From Panopea generosa (taxonomy: Eukaryota > Mollusca > Bivalvia > Adapedonta > Hiatellidae): 64,000 nt of DNA. Below, piece after piece: positions 25,700 through 37,375 of this stretch. The position numbers were made by a program, and so were the translations under genes. The stretch spans positions 55,695,853 through 55,759,852 of the forward strand of contig CM055899.1 of the NCBI GenBank assembly GCA_029582155.1. Reading direction: 5' to 3'. Every line of letters starts with the position of its first letter. Position 1 is the stretch's first letter. The notes beneath the pieces were generated by a model that ran no database searches, was not told the DNA's origin, and saw only the letters and a program-made list of their open reading frames with translations.

Positions 25700-25890
25700 A
25701 GGGGCCGGTTGTTCAAAGAAGCGTTAACTTTAACGCTATGTTAAGCTAACGCTGGGTCAAATTCCTTAACCTAGCATAAGTTAACGCTAGCTAAAAAAAG
25801 TGTTGTTCAAAATAATTTAACGCTGTCGATAAAATTTAATTCCAACGTTAAGTCTGACTGTCACAATTTATCGCTAGCGTTAAATGTAAA
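25700..25890. mobile_element. terminal-repeat-like segment of a Harbinger-type element, copy A
   Basis: GGGGCCGGTTGTTCAAAGAA begins a stretch of nested short palindromes (GCGTTAACTTTAACGC, GTTAAGCTAAC, GCTAGCGTTAA). Such starts are typical of ISL2EU/Harbinger-like termini. The matching opposite end was not found nearby. The same segment is at 33411-33590. Confidence 0.45.
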
Positions 25891-25919
25891 ATTCATCGTT
25901 TAATTAAAAAGTACAGTGT

Positions 25920-26510
25920 GTTGGACAAACGAATCAAAATGTATCAAAACGTATGAATAGTCACCGTTTTGATATAAGAAGTTCCTCAGATCCAACGTTT
26001 TCATCTAATGTCGCAACGCATTTTAACACCGATGCTCATTCAATAGAAGATTTTTCATTGATGCCATTCGATACTGTTAGTAATAACGTTGATCGTTTGT
26101 GTGAGGAAACTTATTGGATTCACAAATTACAAACATTGTATCCATTTGGACTAAATGCAAAACAGCTATATGATATGTACAGATGCTTTCATTGAACAGT
26201 TATATGTACCATCGTTGGTTCCTATTTCTCTTTTTTACTACTATTTATAGGAATTTAAGTATCGTTTCGAGCCGATATTTCTACACTTGTGTTTGCGACA
26301 ATATTCTATATGAGCCTCGTCTTGTTGCGTGTTTGGCTCCTGGATGAATAATTCTTTGAGTCGAATTTCGCGCGACGCGGCTCATTTGTTTTTCCCGCTA
26401 TTTTAACGTCACGTGATGTGACGTGACTTCCTGTGTTTATTTATTTATTATACCATGATTAAGTCGATATGCCGAAACGTCGGTATTAAATTTTAACTAA
26501 CGGTTTTTAC
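25920..26510 (+). mobile_element. Penelope-like element 3' end (GIY-YIG tail), copy A
   Basis: The open segment 25953-26195 reads NSHRFDIRS, then VATHFNTDAHSIEDFSLMPF and ETYWIHKLQTLYPFGLN. HFN-x-x-x-HS-x-x-D-x ... ET-x-WI-x-KL-x-T-x-x-P-x-GLN is the C-terminal part of the GIY-YIG endonuclease of Penelope-like retroelements. Near 26470 the motif GATATGCCGAAACGTCGGTA, typical of the 3' non-coding end of such elements, follows. Only the 3' end is present: a 5'-truncated copy, older than the duplication. Confidence 0.7.
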
Positions 26511-26620
26511 GTGTTGGTGTTTTTTTTGTTTTTTGTTTTTTTAACTGTATTATCGTTTAATTATGTTAATTTGCACTTTCCAAAATATATTGCAATTATA
26601 TCTCAATTCCTTCAACAACA

Positions 26621-28815
26621 ATGGCCGAGTTATTATCTGCTACATCTGCTGCATCATCTTCTCAAAGAAGAAAAAGATCTTCAAACTGGAACAGAGATGA
26701 AGTTCTTAGGTTAGAGGAACTAATGACAATGAAATAAAACCTTGATCTGCTATCAACAAAATTCTCCTCTACTGTGACCAACAGACACAAGAACGAACAT
26801 TAGGAAGCTATAGCTGTGGAGGTTTCTGCTGTTTGAGTTTTCCACAGAACTTCTGCAGAATGTTCCAGCAAGTGGCAAAATTTGAAGAGGGAGGCAAAGA
26901 AAGCATCTATAGAGGACAAAATGGAGATGAGAAAGACGGGTGTGGTCCAAAGAAGAGTATTCTATCTGAACAACATGCCAGAATCATTGACGTCTTTGAA
27001 GAGACAGCCTCCTATTTTGGAATTATTGGTGGCACAGGCAGTGGTGAACTGGGTATGTGTTAAACTAGAGATATAACAACTTAAACATGATATCTTCTGG
27101 TTAGTATATTATTTAAAGAGTCATTCATGGAACAGTGCTGCAATCCGACATTCGAACTCGAAGACAAATAGGATGGGTTGGGTGGAGGGGTTGTTATCGT
27201 ATAGCTCTATTGTTATTAAAAAGATGTTTATCTTTCTAAAATCTTGTAAACATATATTTTGAATATTTCAGCGTTTCATTAGTTTTTATAAAAAAATATG
27301 TGTTTTACTAACGCTTTTAATGTTGTACATCAATGTCGCCTGTTGTCGAAGTGAATTTTCCGAAGAAATGGATTATTGCTATAAATAGAAATAAGGAATT
27401 CCGTCTGAAAAACATTTGCGTCGGTTGTCCTGTCTATATCTAGAACTTCGATTGTATACATTTAACAAGTGAAACTTACTTGGTAGAAAATTAACTGACT
27501 GTGAAATTATTTAATATCAGCAAAATAATAATTTGAAAATATTTGCTCCTGTACGCAGAGTAAACAAAACTTCCGTTTATGCCATGTCGCTTATATCAAT
27601 TAATTGTGTTTGGGTGTATTCGTTTTTTTTACTGTTACTCGAGTATCAATTGATTACTTTAGTCAATACAGGACTAAGTTACCAATAAATTATTCGCATC
27701 GTTTGTAAGCACTCCCTTTTTTATATACAATTGTCTTTGCTTTGTCCAGAATGTATAATTAATCGGGAAAAAAGAAGATAGACGTTTTCTTTTAATTGAG
27801 TCGATTTTAAAGTTGAAATCTACTTACAAAAATAATAAAAAATAGTTTCTTTCGATGAGTTGTTATTGAAATGAGAAAATAGAGCATTATATTGTGGAAA
27901 CGCAAATTATTTCTGTATGTCATTTTAGGGAAGGGGGTCATTGTATCATTGAATTCAGATAATCTGTTGTTCTACCATTCATATTGTTCTACCATTATAC
28001 CATTTTCATTTCAGATAGAAAAAGCTTCATCCCGAATTTGCCAAAAGAGGAAGCAGAAGAAGGTGTCATTGCTAAACTAGATATAACTCAGCCTGGACCA
28101 TATGCCAAAACTACTGCCTTCAAAATGAAGTTAAATGAGCACAAATATATCACATTTCTTTTATTTTAACTATTGTGCTATAAAATCAAACATATTTGCA
28201 AAAGGAAGAACACCTCTCGCGTATTAAGAGGGGTCAGCTAGGGTATCTCGACCCTGCCCCGGGATTTTAAAGTCCTACCAAGGATAACATCAAAATATTA
28301 TGACGTCATGACGTATCTTATTTTCATTATATGGTCCTTGAAAATATAACTATTAAAATAGTATTATAAAAAAATTTATATTACACTGAAAAAAATATTT
28401 ATTTGGTGGGCTCCGACCTAGGTAGGCAGCTATTTTTTGCCAAATTGTAAATCTATTATAGTCATTTTAAAGAAAAATCATGAAATCATGAATATTCTTT
28501 GGGTTTAAGTAAGTAGATAGGAGCACGGCAAACACTTTTTTTTCAGTACGGCCTTTATATACTGGGTGTCTTGAAGAATCATATTTTAGCACGGCTAGTT
28601 CATATTCCTAATTGATTGTATTTCGTATTCAGAAAAACAAAGGAAAGAAAAATATCTCAGGAAGATTTGGGGGCTGTTCAAATGAGATATTTTGAAGGCG
28701 AAATGGCAAACCAGGCACTCATTACCGAAAAAACACAAGATACAGATAAAACTTTTGGGGCGTATCATCGGGATGTAAAAGACGAAACATTATCTGCACA
28801 GGAGCTGTTTGTGTT
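26621..28815 (+). pseudogene. Myb/SANT-like (NAIF1/Harbinger-type) gene, dead, copy A
   Basis: Three exon-like blocks are readable. Exon 1 (26621-27052) starts MAELLSATSAASSSQRRKRS and carries a Myb/SANT trihelix domain (NWNRDEVLRL, FSSTVTNRHKNE, SSKWQNLKREAKK), followed by SILSEQHARIIDVFEETAS. Donor GGTATG. Exon 2 (28015 to about 28144) reads PNLPKEEAEEGVIAKLD and PGPYAKTTAFKMKLNEHK; its donor GT is lost here (ACAAAT) but kept in copy B. Exon 3 (28633 to about 28815) reads ISQEDLGAVQMRYFEGEMAN. Exon 1 has three in-frame stops (TAA, TAG, TGA) and a frameshift, so it is non-functional. Such proteins pair with Harbinger transposases or are domesticated as NAIF1-like factors. Confidence 0.8.
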
Positions 28816-29234
28816 ATTGCCCTTTCTATCGCAGCAAATCGTTTTTTCTTTCCTCACTACATTTTTGAATAATAAAAAAAAATCTTTTTAAAATTATACA
28901 TTTCATATATCGAATAAATGTACTGATATATTTAATCTTGTTTATGTTTAAAAAAATCAATAACAATTAAGAAAAATGCAAAAATACAAAGGTGAAAATT
29001 CCATCGGATCCAACTTTTGTGTAATTACTTTATTTTTTATTTGTATCATTGTGGATTTTAAATAGAAAAATAACAATTAGTCTCTCATAGCTCTGTAAAG
29101 AGCCTCTCTTAACTTCACTATTCATATTTGTCAATGTTTATACATTTATGATTGTAATGTGATAGAGGTGAGACTATAATAAAATACATGTTATGTTATG
29201 TTTATGTTATGTTATATAATCATTATTTTATGCA

Positions 29235-29796
29235 CCCCCCCCCCCCCCCCCAATTTTTTGGTGGTGGCATATAGTTTTCGCAGTGTCCGTCTATCCGTCC
29301 GTCCGGTATTTCGTGTCCGGCCTGTTACTTTGTCATGCAAAAATGGATTTTATAAATACTTGCTTCAAATGATTAACTTTAGTGTAAAAAAAAATTGTGT
29401 GTCTAGTTTGAAGCATCAGACTTTGACTCTTGATATTCACGGACACATCGCTACCTATTATAAAATATATCATTATTTTACAGACCATTTGGGGGGCATG
29501 CGACACTTACTAGTGAATTTCTTTTTTTGTGATTTTTTTATGTTCCCTCCCCACCCCCCCCCCCCCAAACCCCCCCCCCCCCTCTCCAAAATATAGTGGC
29601 ATATAGTAATCGCAGCGTCCGTCCGTCTATCGATCCTTCAGTCCGGTATTTCGTGTCAGGCCTTTAACTTTGTCATGCATTGATGGATTTTGTTAATACT
29701 TGCTATAAATGATCACCAAAACATGGCGACGTCTTTCGAATAAGAAACACACTCGTACTTCAAAGGTCAAGGTCACATTTTGAGTTTGTTTGACAA
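29235..29796. repeat. bivalve GGTGGCATATAG repeat, two fragments, with C-tracts
   Basis: C-tracts at 29235-29252 and about 29556-29582 each precede GTGGCATATAG with CGTCCGTCTATC, GGTATTTCGTGTC and CTTTGTCATGCA. The second copy also has AAGGTCAAGGTCACATTTTG near 29762. These phrases mark a highly abundant dispersed bivalve repeat. The 132-residue ORF across it is non-coding. Confidence 0.75.
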
Positions 29797-29799
29797 ACT

Positions 29800-30725
29800 T
29801 GTCCTGTGTAACTTAGGTACCAAACGCGTTGTTCTCATGCCGTTGGTTCTTGTCGTATGTAATTTACGTACTTAACGTGTGGTTCTCATTCCGTTTGTAA
29901 GTTATTTGTGTACTCCAAACGCATGCTTACAATGTATCATGCAAGGTGTGCTTGTCTTATTAATGTAGATACCAAACTTGTGGGTCTCATTAAGTTGGTG
30001 CTTTTATTGTGTAGTTTAGGTACCAGATGTGTAGTTCTCAAATAGTTGGTTCTTCGCTTGTGTAATTTAGGTACCAAACACGTGCTTATCTTGCAGATTG
30101 CGCTTGATTTATGTACTAAACGTACCAGACGTTTGATTATTATGTCATTGATGCGTGTGCATATCATGCAGTTGGTGATTGTCTCATGTAGTATAGGTAC
30201 CAAACGTGTAGATATCACGTCGTTGACACATGTCTTGTGTATTTTATGTACCAAACATTTGCTTAGCATGCAGTTTGTGATTGTCTAATGTAATGTAGGT
30301 ATCAAACGTGTTGTTCTCATTCCGTTGGTACTTTTATTGAACAATTTATGTACCAAATGTGTGGGTATCAAGTAGTTGGTTCGTGTCTTTTGTAATTTAG
30401 GTACAAAACACGTGCTCTCATGTAGATAGCACTTTTCTTATGTAATAAAGGTACGAAACGTTTGATTCTCATGACATTGATGCGTGTCCATACACTTTGT
30501 GCTTGTCTTATGTAATTAAGGCACAAAACGTGTGATTTTCATGTCGTTGGTGCCTGTCTTGTCTATTTTAGGTACATTTTAAAAGTGTATTTTAAACGTT
30601 TCTTTCTAATTCCGTTGGTGCTTTTATTGTGTAATTGAGTTGGTTCTTGTCTTGTGTAATTTAGGTACAAAACACGTGTTTATCATACAGGTAGAGCTTG
30701 TCTTATGTAATTAGATACGAATGAT
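29800..30725 (+). repeat. GGTACC minisatellite in copy B
   Basis: Same unit as at 20430-22490 (TAATTTAGGTACCAAACACG with CTTATC and GTTGGT segments). It corresponds to the last part of that array only, so the duplication breakpoint lies inside the minisatellite. ORFs on both strands are repeat artefacts. Confidence 0.92.
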
Positions 30726-31719
30726 AAATTTGCTTTCTCTTGCAGTTTCGATGTAAACAGATGTATACAAATTCACATATTTTTTATAAAAGTACATGTT
30801 CATGTGAAACATTGTTTCTTTTTTATGTGCTTAATTATTAAATCACTGAGATGGTCAATGATAACAAACTGTGAGTACATTGTTATATATGGTAAACTTT
30901 ATTTTCGCACTTGAATATGTTGACATGTTTTTTGTGTGAAATTGAAGCTTGGGATTGCTCGTGAGCTCAATAACAATGACATTGTAATTGTTGGCTGTAT
31001 TGAAAATAAATATTTTTATAAAAAAGCCTTTTGTGGTCAGATTAAGCAACAATTTGGGGTTGAAGAATTGCCGATAATATGTTCGTATGTTTGTCGGCCC
31101 CATCGTCAATCTTCAATAAATAGAGCAAGAATGAAATCAAAATAGAAAATATAGTACAATCATATTCCTGTATTGTACACATCTGTAATACAGTAATAGA
31201 GTCGTGATTGTCGTTTAATGTTACCATTACGTTTCTGAGCTTGTAAGAAACGATCTACACCGATATAGCAATTCGAGGAAGGGGGACTTAGAATGCTGGA
31301 CTTAAAGCAAGTTGGATCAAGCGAGTAACGAACAATAAAACATGTTTGTGGAAAGAAATATATCTAAATGTGTTATTTGGAACAAATAACAACAAAATAA
31401 AGGTGTAAAATATTTTGAACATGTAAATGGTTATAGATTGAAAACGTTTTTCACTTTTGACTACTTTTTATACTGATATGATATGAAAATAACAGATTAT
31501 CTCAAGTTTTATCACTTATACCGTGTATTGCAAAACACTTTAAATCTAAATTATACAATTACCAACATCATAAGCAACCTACCTACATTAACACACAACA
31601 ACACAAATAGAAAAAAGAATTTCAAGATGCAATTATTGACTGGAAATATAGTTATATAGTATAGCATTAAAATGTATAATTTCCACTAAACAATGCAATT
31701 TTCAACATAAATATATAGT

Positions 31720-32095
31720 GAGAATAGTTACTAGAAATGTGATTGATGTGTTATGGATACAGAAACCGGGAACCATTTATTTTGGAAATGTGTTCATATA
31801 CAAACATTCTGGTCAAGTTTACAAATACTTTTGCGTATATTTGTCATTGAATTTAGTTAACATACATGTAACTTTAGGAGACTCAGCTAATTATACAAAT
31901 ACAGCTGTGATTATTGGTATAATGATATCAGCAAAATATTATATTTACCTAAACAAATGTAGAAAAAAATATTCCTAATGCCATTGGATACAAGGTTTAC
32001 TTATTTAAATGTATTGAAATTAATAAAAAATGCATTTACATCATTGAAAAATTAATGGAGATATCTTATCGATTATTTTTTTAATTAAAATCATT
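31720..32095 (+). mobile_element. LINE 3' tail, copy B
   Basis: Counterpart of 23500-23905, reading VMDTETGNHLFWKCVHIQ, then broken, and AKYYIYLNKCRKKYS. It has the same truncated C-terminal zinc-knuckle pattern and retains a few bases near 31900 that are missing in copy A. Confidence 0.65.
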
Positions 32096-32178
32096 TTGAT
32101 ATATTTATGTTGTTGATGGGATGATGGAAAAAAATCTATCATATTGCATTGCATTATACTTCCTTACATATATGACTG

Positions 32179-32179
<1 letters not shown>

Positions 32180-32241
<62 letters not shown>
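32180..32241. repeat. (TCTG)n microsatellite, shorter allele of the duplicate
   Basis: About 15 units against about 28 in copy A. The flanking sequence is otherwise alike. Confidence 0.97.
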
Positions 32242-32242
<1 letters not shown>

Positions 32243-33175
32243 TGCACATTACAAATACATTTTATTATGTTTGATTAAAAATGTATGTATATGCTGTATG
32301 TGAAAATGTAAATAAACTGGAAACCAAAAAAAAATTATCTAAGCTTGTAAGAAGGACTGCAAAATCTATAAATATTGGGAGGCTTACTGATATATGTCCA
32401 TGTCCATTAATATTGTCGTTAAAAATCATGCGGAAAATATATCTGAACGTTCTTAGTGTATTTAAATTCATGTTTTATATAACAGAAAAATTGTGTATTT
32501 AATTTTATTGTTCATACGGAAAGTATGCTCCCTGCATCAATATAGCATTCATCGGTTTGATAATTCTATATAACAACAAATAATGATATTACAATTTTAA
32601 TAATAACGTCCTGTATTGGGAATATATGTAGTAATGTTGAGCTTTTTGTTTAATGTTAGCAGTACGTATCTGGGCTAGTAAGAAACATAGCGAAAAATAT
32701 ATCAATATTGGAATATTTTGAAAGATATTTCCAGGTTTATAAATGTTGTAATCCAAACCATCAATAGAAATACAAATATGTTTAAACTTAGTTCTAACTT
32801 CGGAAGAATACTTCGCACTGCTAAAAGCAGTGAACCAATGTGATATGTTCATCACATTGGTCTATTTTATGGTGGTTGGAAAATCGCATTGTCATTTGTA
32901 AGTTAATCCGTACTTTCCTATGACTGTGTCATGTCTTTTACAGCAGTTGCATATTGCAATTTCAATATAACGTTACAGTTTATTACAACAAAATATCAAC
33001 ATGTTATGCACAACACCATTATCCGTAGCTTAAAGTTCAATGTCACACAACTCCAAAAAGAAATATATTGCAAATGCGTTTCGCCAAAGCAACATATATT
33101 TAGTACTGAAATTGTTTTATATATATTTTATATGACACGGCACTGTTTTACGATTGAATTGTATTTATTTTTCAG

Positions 33176-33199
33176 ATGGCAAGGTGTTAAAGTTATATG
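33176..33199 (+). CDS. 24-base microexon, copy B of the segment
   Basis: TTTATTTTTCAG precedes and GTAAGACTTGTTTTGTA follows. Open in phase 1 as GKVLKLY after a split aspartate or tyrosine codon, and closed by TAA in phase 0. It ends in G, so the junction with an exon starting AA gives glutamate. It aligns in position with 25461-25484 but differs strongly in its own bases, while the flanking introns are nearly identical. That suggests the exon itself has changed faster than its introns. Confidence 0.55.
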
Positions 33200-33410
33200 G
33201 TAAGACTTGTTTTGTATTTACATAAACATAATGAATTGAGCTCGAAATTGGAGAAGTTACGTTGAATTGAAAATGTATCATGAGAGATGGAGATTTGTGT
33301 ACTAAACACATATTTTAGTGCATCAAGCATGTGTCATTTTTCTATACAGTACGCTATTGTGGATCTTGAATAAACGACAATACATTGAATTTAATAATAA
33401 CAACATATCA

Positions 33411-34205
33411 GGGGCCGGTTGTTCAAAGAAGCGTTAACTTTAACGCTATGTTAAGCTAACGCTAGGTCCAATTTATAAACCTAGTGTAAGTTAACGCTAA
33501 CTTAAAAAAGTGTTGTTCAAAATAATTTAATTCCAACGTTAAGTCTTACTGTCACAATTTAACGCTAGCGTTAAATGTAAATGTCATCGTTTAATTAAAA
33601 AGTACAGTGTGTTGGACAAACGAATCAAAATGTATCAAAACGTATGAATAGTCACCATTTTGACATAAGAATTTTTTCAGATCCAACGTTTTTATCTAAT
33701 TTCGCAATGCATTTTAACACCGATGCTCATTCAATAGAAGATTTTTCATTGATGCCATTCGACACTGTTAGTAATAACTTGGATTGTTTGTGTAAGGAAA
33801 CTTATTGGATTCACAAATTACAAACATTTTATCCATTTGGACTAAATGCAAAACAGCTATATGATATGTACAGATGCTTTCATTGAACAGTTATATGTAC
33901 TATCGTTTGTTCCTATTTCTCTTTTTTACTACTATTTACAGGAATTTAAGTATCGTTTCGAGCCGATATTTCATGTACTTATGTTTGCGACAATATTTTA
34001 TCTGAGCAGCGTCTTTTTGCGTGTTTGGCTCCTGGATGAATAATTCTTTGATTCGAATTTCGCGCGACGCGGCTCATTTGATTTTCCCGCTATTTTAACG
34101 TCACGTTATGTGACGTGACTTCCTGTGTTTATATATTTATTATACCATGATTAAGGCGATATGCCGAAACGTCGGTATTAAATTTTAACTAATGGATTTT
34201 ACGTG
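33411..34205 (+). mobile_element. Harbinger-like terminus and Penelope-like 3' end, copy B
   Basis: GGGGCCGGTTGTTCAAAGAA near 33412 is followed by a shorter palindromic stretch than in copy A. Then 33644-33886 holds the GIY-YIG tail (NFAMHFNTDAHSIEDF, ETYWIHKLQTFYPFGLN) and near 34150 the GATATGCCGAAACGTCGGTA motif. Both remnants pre-date the duplication. Confidence 0.65.
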
Positions 34206-34310
34206 TTGGTGTTTTTTTTTTTTTTTTTTCTTAACTGTATAATCGTTTTATTATGTAACTTTGCACTTTCCAAAACATATTGCAATTATATCTCAATTCC
34301 TTCAACAACA

Positions 34311-36475
34311 ATGGCCGAGTTATTATCTACTACATCTGCTGCATCATCTTCTCAAAGAAGAAAAAGATCTTCAAACTGGAACAGAGATGAAGTTCTTAGG
34401 TTAGAGGAACTAGTGACAATGAAATAAAACCTTCATCTGCTATCAACAAAATTCTCCTCTACTGTGACCAACAGGCACAAGAACGAACTTTAGGAAGCTA
34501 TAGCTGTGGAGGTTTCTGCTGTTTGAGTTTTCCCAATAACTTCTGCAGAATGTTCCAGCAAGTGGCAAAATTTGAAGAGGGAGGCAAAGGAAGCATATAT
34601 AGAGAACAAAATGGAGATTGACGGGTGTGGTCCAAGGAAGAGTATTCTATCTGAAAGACATGCCAGAATCATTGACGTCTTTGGAGAGACAGTCTCCTAT
34701 TTTGGAATTACTGGTGGCACAGGCAGTGGTGAACTGGGTATGTGTTAACTAGAGATATAACAACTTAAACATAACATCTCTTGTTTAGTATATTTAAAGA
34801 GTCATTCATGGAACAGTGTTGCAATCCGACATTCAAACTCGAAGAAAAATAGGATGGGTTGGGTGGAGGGGATGGTATCGTATAGCTCTATTGTTATTAA
34901 AAAGATGTTTATCTTTCTAAAATCTTGTAAATATCTATTTTGAATATTTCAGCGTTTCATTAGTTTTTTATAAAAAAATATGTGTTTTACTAACGCTTTT
35001 AATGTTGTACATAAATGTCGCCTGTTGTTGAAATGAATTTGCCGAACAAATGGATTGTTGCTATAAATAGAAACAAGGAATTCCGTCTGAAAAACATTTG
35101 CGTCGGTAGTCCTGTCTTTATCTAGAAATTCGATTGTATACATTTAACAAGTGAAACTTACTTGGTACAAAATTAACTGACTGTGAAGTTCTCTAATATC
35201 AGCAAAATGATAATTTGAAATTATTTGCTCCTGTGCACAGAGTAAACAAATCTTCCGTTTATGCCATATCGCTTATATCAATTAATTGTCTTTGGGTGAA
35301 GTCGATTTTTTTACTGTTACTCGAGTATCAATTTATTACTTTAGTCAATACTGGATTAAGTTAACAATAAATTATTCGCATCGTTTGTAAGCACTCCCTT
35401 TTTTATATACAATTGTATTTGCTTCGTGCAGAATGTATAATTAATCGGGAAAAAAAAGATAGACCTTTTCTTTTAACTGAGTCGATTTTAAAGTTGAAAT
35501 CTACTAACAAAAAATAGTTTCTTTCGATGAGTTGTTATTGAATTGAGAATATAGAGCATTATATTGTGGCAACGCAAATTATTTCTGTCTGTCATTTTAG
35601 GGAAGGGGGTCATTGTATCATTGAATTAAGATAATATGTTGTTCTACCATTCATATAAGTATTTTTGTTTAAGATAGAAAAAGCTTCATCCCGAATTTGC
35701 CAACAGAGGAAGCAGAAGAAGGTGTCATGGCTAAACTAGATATAACAAAGCCTGGACTATATGCCAAAACTACTGCCTTCAAAATGAAGTTAAATGAGCA
35801 CAGGTATATCACATTTCTTTTATTCTAACTATTGTGCTATAAAATCAAACTTGTTTGCAAAAGGAAGAACACCACTTGCGTATTAAGAGGGGTCAGCTAG
35901 GGTATCTCGACCCTGCCCCGGGATTTTAAAGTCCTACCAATGATAACATCAAAAGATTATGACGTCATGACGTATCTTATTGCCATTACATGGTCCTTGA
36001 AAATATAGCTATTAAAATAGTATTATAAAATCATTTATATTGCACTGAAAGAAATATTTATTTGGTGGGCTCCGACCTAGGTAGGCAGCTATGTTTTGCC
36101 AAATTTTGCATCTTTTATAGTCATTTCAAAGAAAAATCATGAAATCATGAAAAAATGCTTTGGGTTTTTAGTAAGTAGATAGGAGCACGGCAAACAATTT
36201 ATTTTTCAGTACGGCCTTTATACACTGGGTGTCTTGAAGAATCATATTTTAGCACGGCTAGTTCATATTCCTATTGTAATTGATTGTATTCCGTATTCAG
36301 AAAAACAAAGGAAAGAAAAATATCTCAGGAAGATTTGGGTGCTGTTCAAATGAGATATTTTGAAGGCGAAATGGCAAACCAGGCACTCATAACCGAAAAA
36401 CACAAGCTACAGATAAAACTTTGAGGCGTATCATCGAGATGTAAAAGACGAAACATTATCTGCGCAGGAGCTGTT
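34311..36475 (+). pseudogene. Myb/SANT-like (NAIF1/Harbinger-type) gene, dead, copy B
   Basis: Exon 1 (34311-34737), exon 2 (35674-35803) and exon 3 (36301 to about 36475) correspond to copy A. The three in-frame stops of exon 1 are shared with copy A, so the gene was already dead before the segment was duplicated. Exon 2 keeps the donor CAG|GTATAT that copy A has lost. Exon 3 reads QEDLGAVQMRYFEGEMANQA and LITEKHKLQIKL before a stop. The block shows which ancestral splice sites were in use. Confidence 0.8.
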
Positions 36476-37351
36476 TGCGTTATTGCCCTTTCTATCGCAG
36501 CAAACCGTTTTTGCATTCCTCACTACATTTTTTGATAATTACTTTATTATTTATTTGTATTTTTGTGGATTTTAAACGTATACTTGTAGAAAAATAACAA
36601 TTAGTCTCTCATAGCTCTGTAAAAAGCCTCTCTTAACTTCACTATTTATATTTGTCAATGTTTAATACATTTATGATTGTAATGTGATAGAGGTGAGACT
36701 ATAATAAAATATATGTTAGGTTATGTTTATGTTATGTTATCATTATTTTATGCACCCCCCCCCCCCCACACACACACACAATATTTTGGGGGTGGCATAT
36801 ATTTATCGCAGCGTCCGTCTATCCATCCGTCCGGTATTTTGTGTCCGGCCTGTAACTTTGTCATGCAAAAATGTTTTTTATAAATACTTGCTTCAAATGA
36901 TTAACTTTATTGTAAAAATAAAAATTGTGTGTCTAGTTTGAATTAAAAATAAACCTATGTTTAAACTTAGTTCTGACTTCGAACAAGTATTCCGCACAGA
37001 TAAAGGTGTCGATGTGCTATGTTCATCACATTGGTCTATTTAATGGTGATTGTAAAATTGCATTGCCATTTTTTTGTTAATCCATACTTTCCTATGACTG
37101 TGTCCTGTCTTTAAAATCAATTTGCAAATTGCCATTTCAATATAAACATGCAGTTTATTACCACAAAAATACAACATTCTATGCACTACACCATTGTCTG
37201 TAACTTAAAGTTCTAGCTCACACAACTCCCAAAAGAAATATATTGCTTATGTATTTCGCCAAAATAATATGTATTTATAATTGAAATTGTTTTATAAAAT
37301 TATTTTATTTGACTCGGTACTGTTTTACGATTGGATTTATTTATTTTGCAG

Positions 37352-37375
37352 AAGAATTAACGGAACATCTGAGGG
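37352..37375 (+). CDS. 24-base microexon (E-ELTEHLR)
   Basis: TTTATTTTGCAG precedes and GTAAGACTTCTTTTGTA follows. In phase 1 it reads a split glutamate, then ELTEHLR, and leaves one G for the next split codon. It is the first microexon of the unduplicated array and keeps the eight-codon length of the two to its left. The acidic and basic residues with leucines suit an amphipathic helix. Confidence 0.7.

Larger units (their letters stand above)
29797..36942. repeat. 8-kb segmental duplication, copy B
   Basis: Direct copy of 21384-29412, with all blocks in the same order and without the MITE at the empty site near 32139. At its right end, after GTCTAGTTTGAA, the sequence passes into the next microexon cassette (TTTAAACTTAGTTCTGACTT). 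This ties the segmental duplication to the cassette array. Confidence 0.93.

Noticed and set aside
29198-29596. 132-residue ORF, the longest in the window
   Set aside because: It crosses two C-tracts and a dispersed bivalve repeat, and has proline runs from poly(C). No domain.
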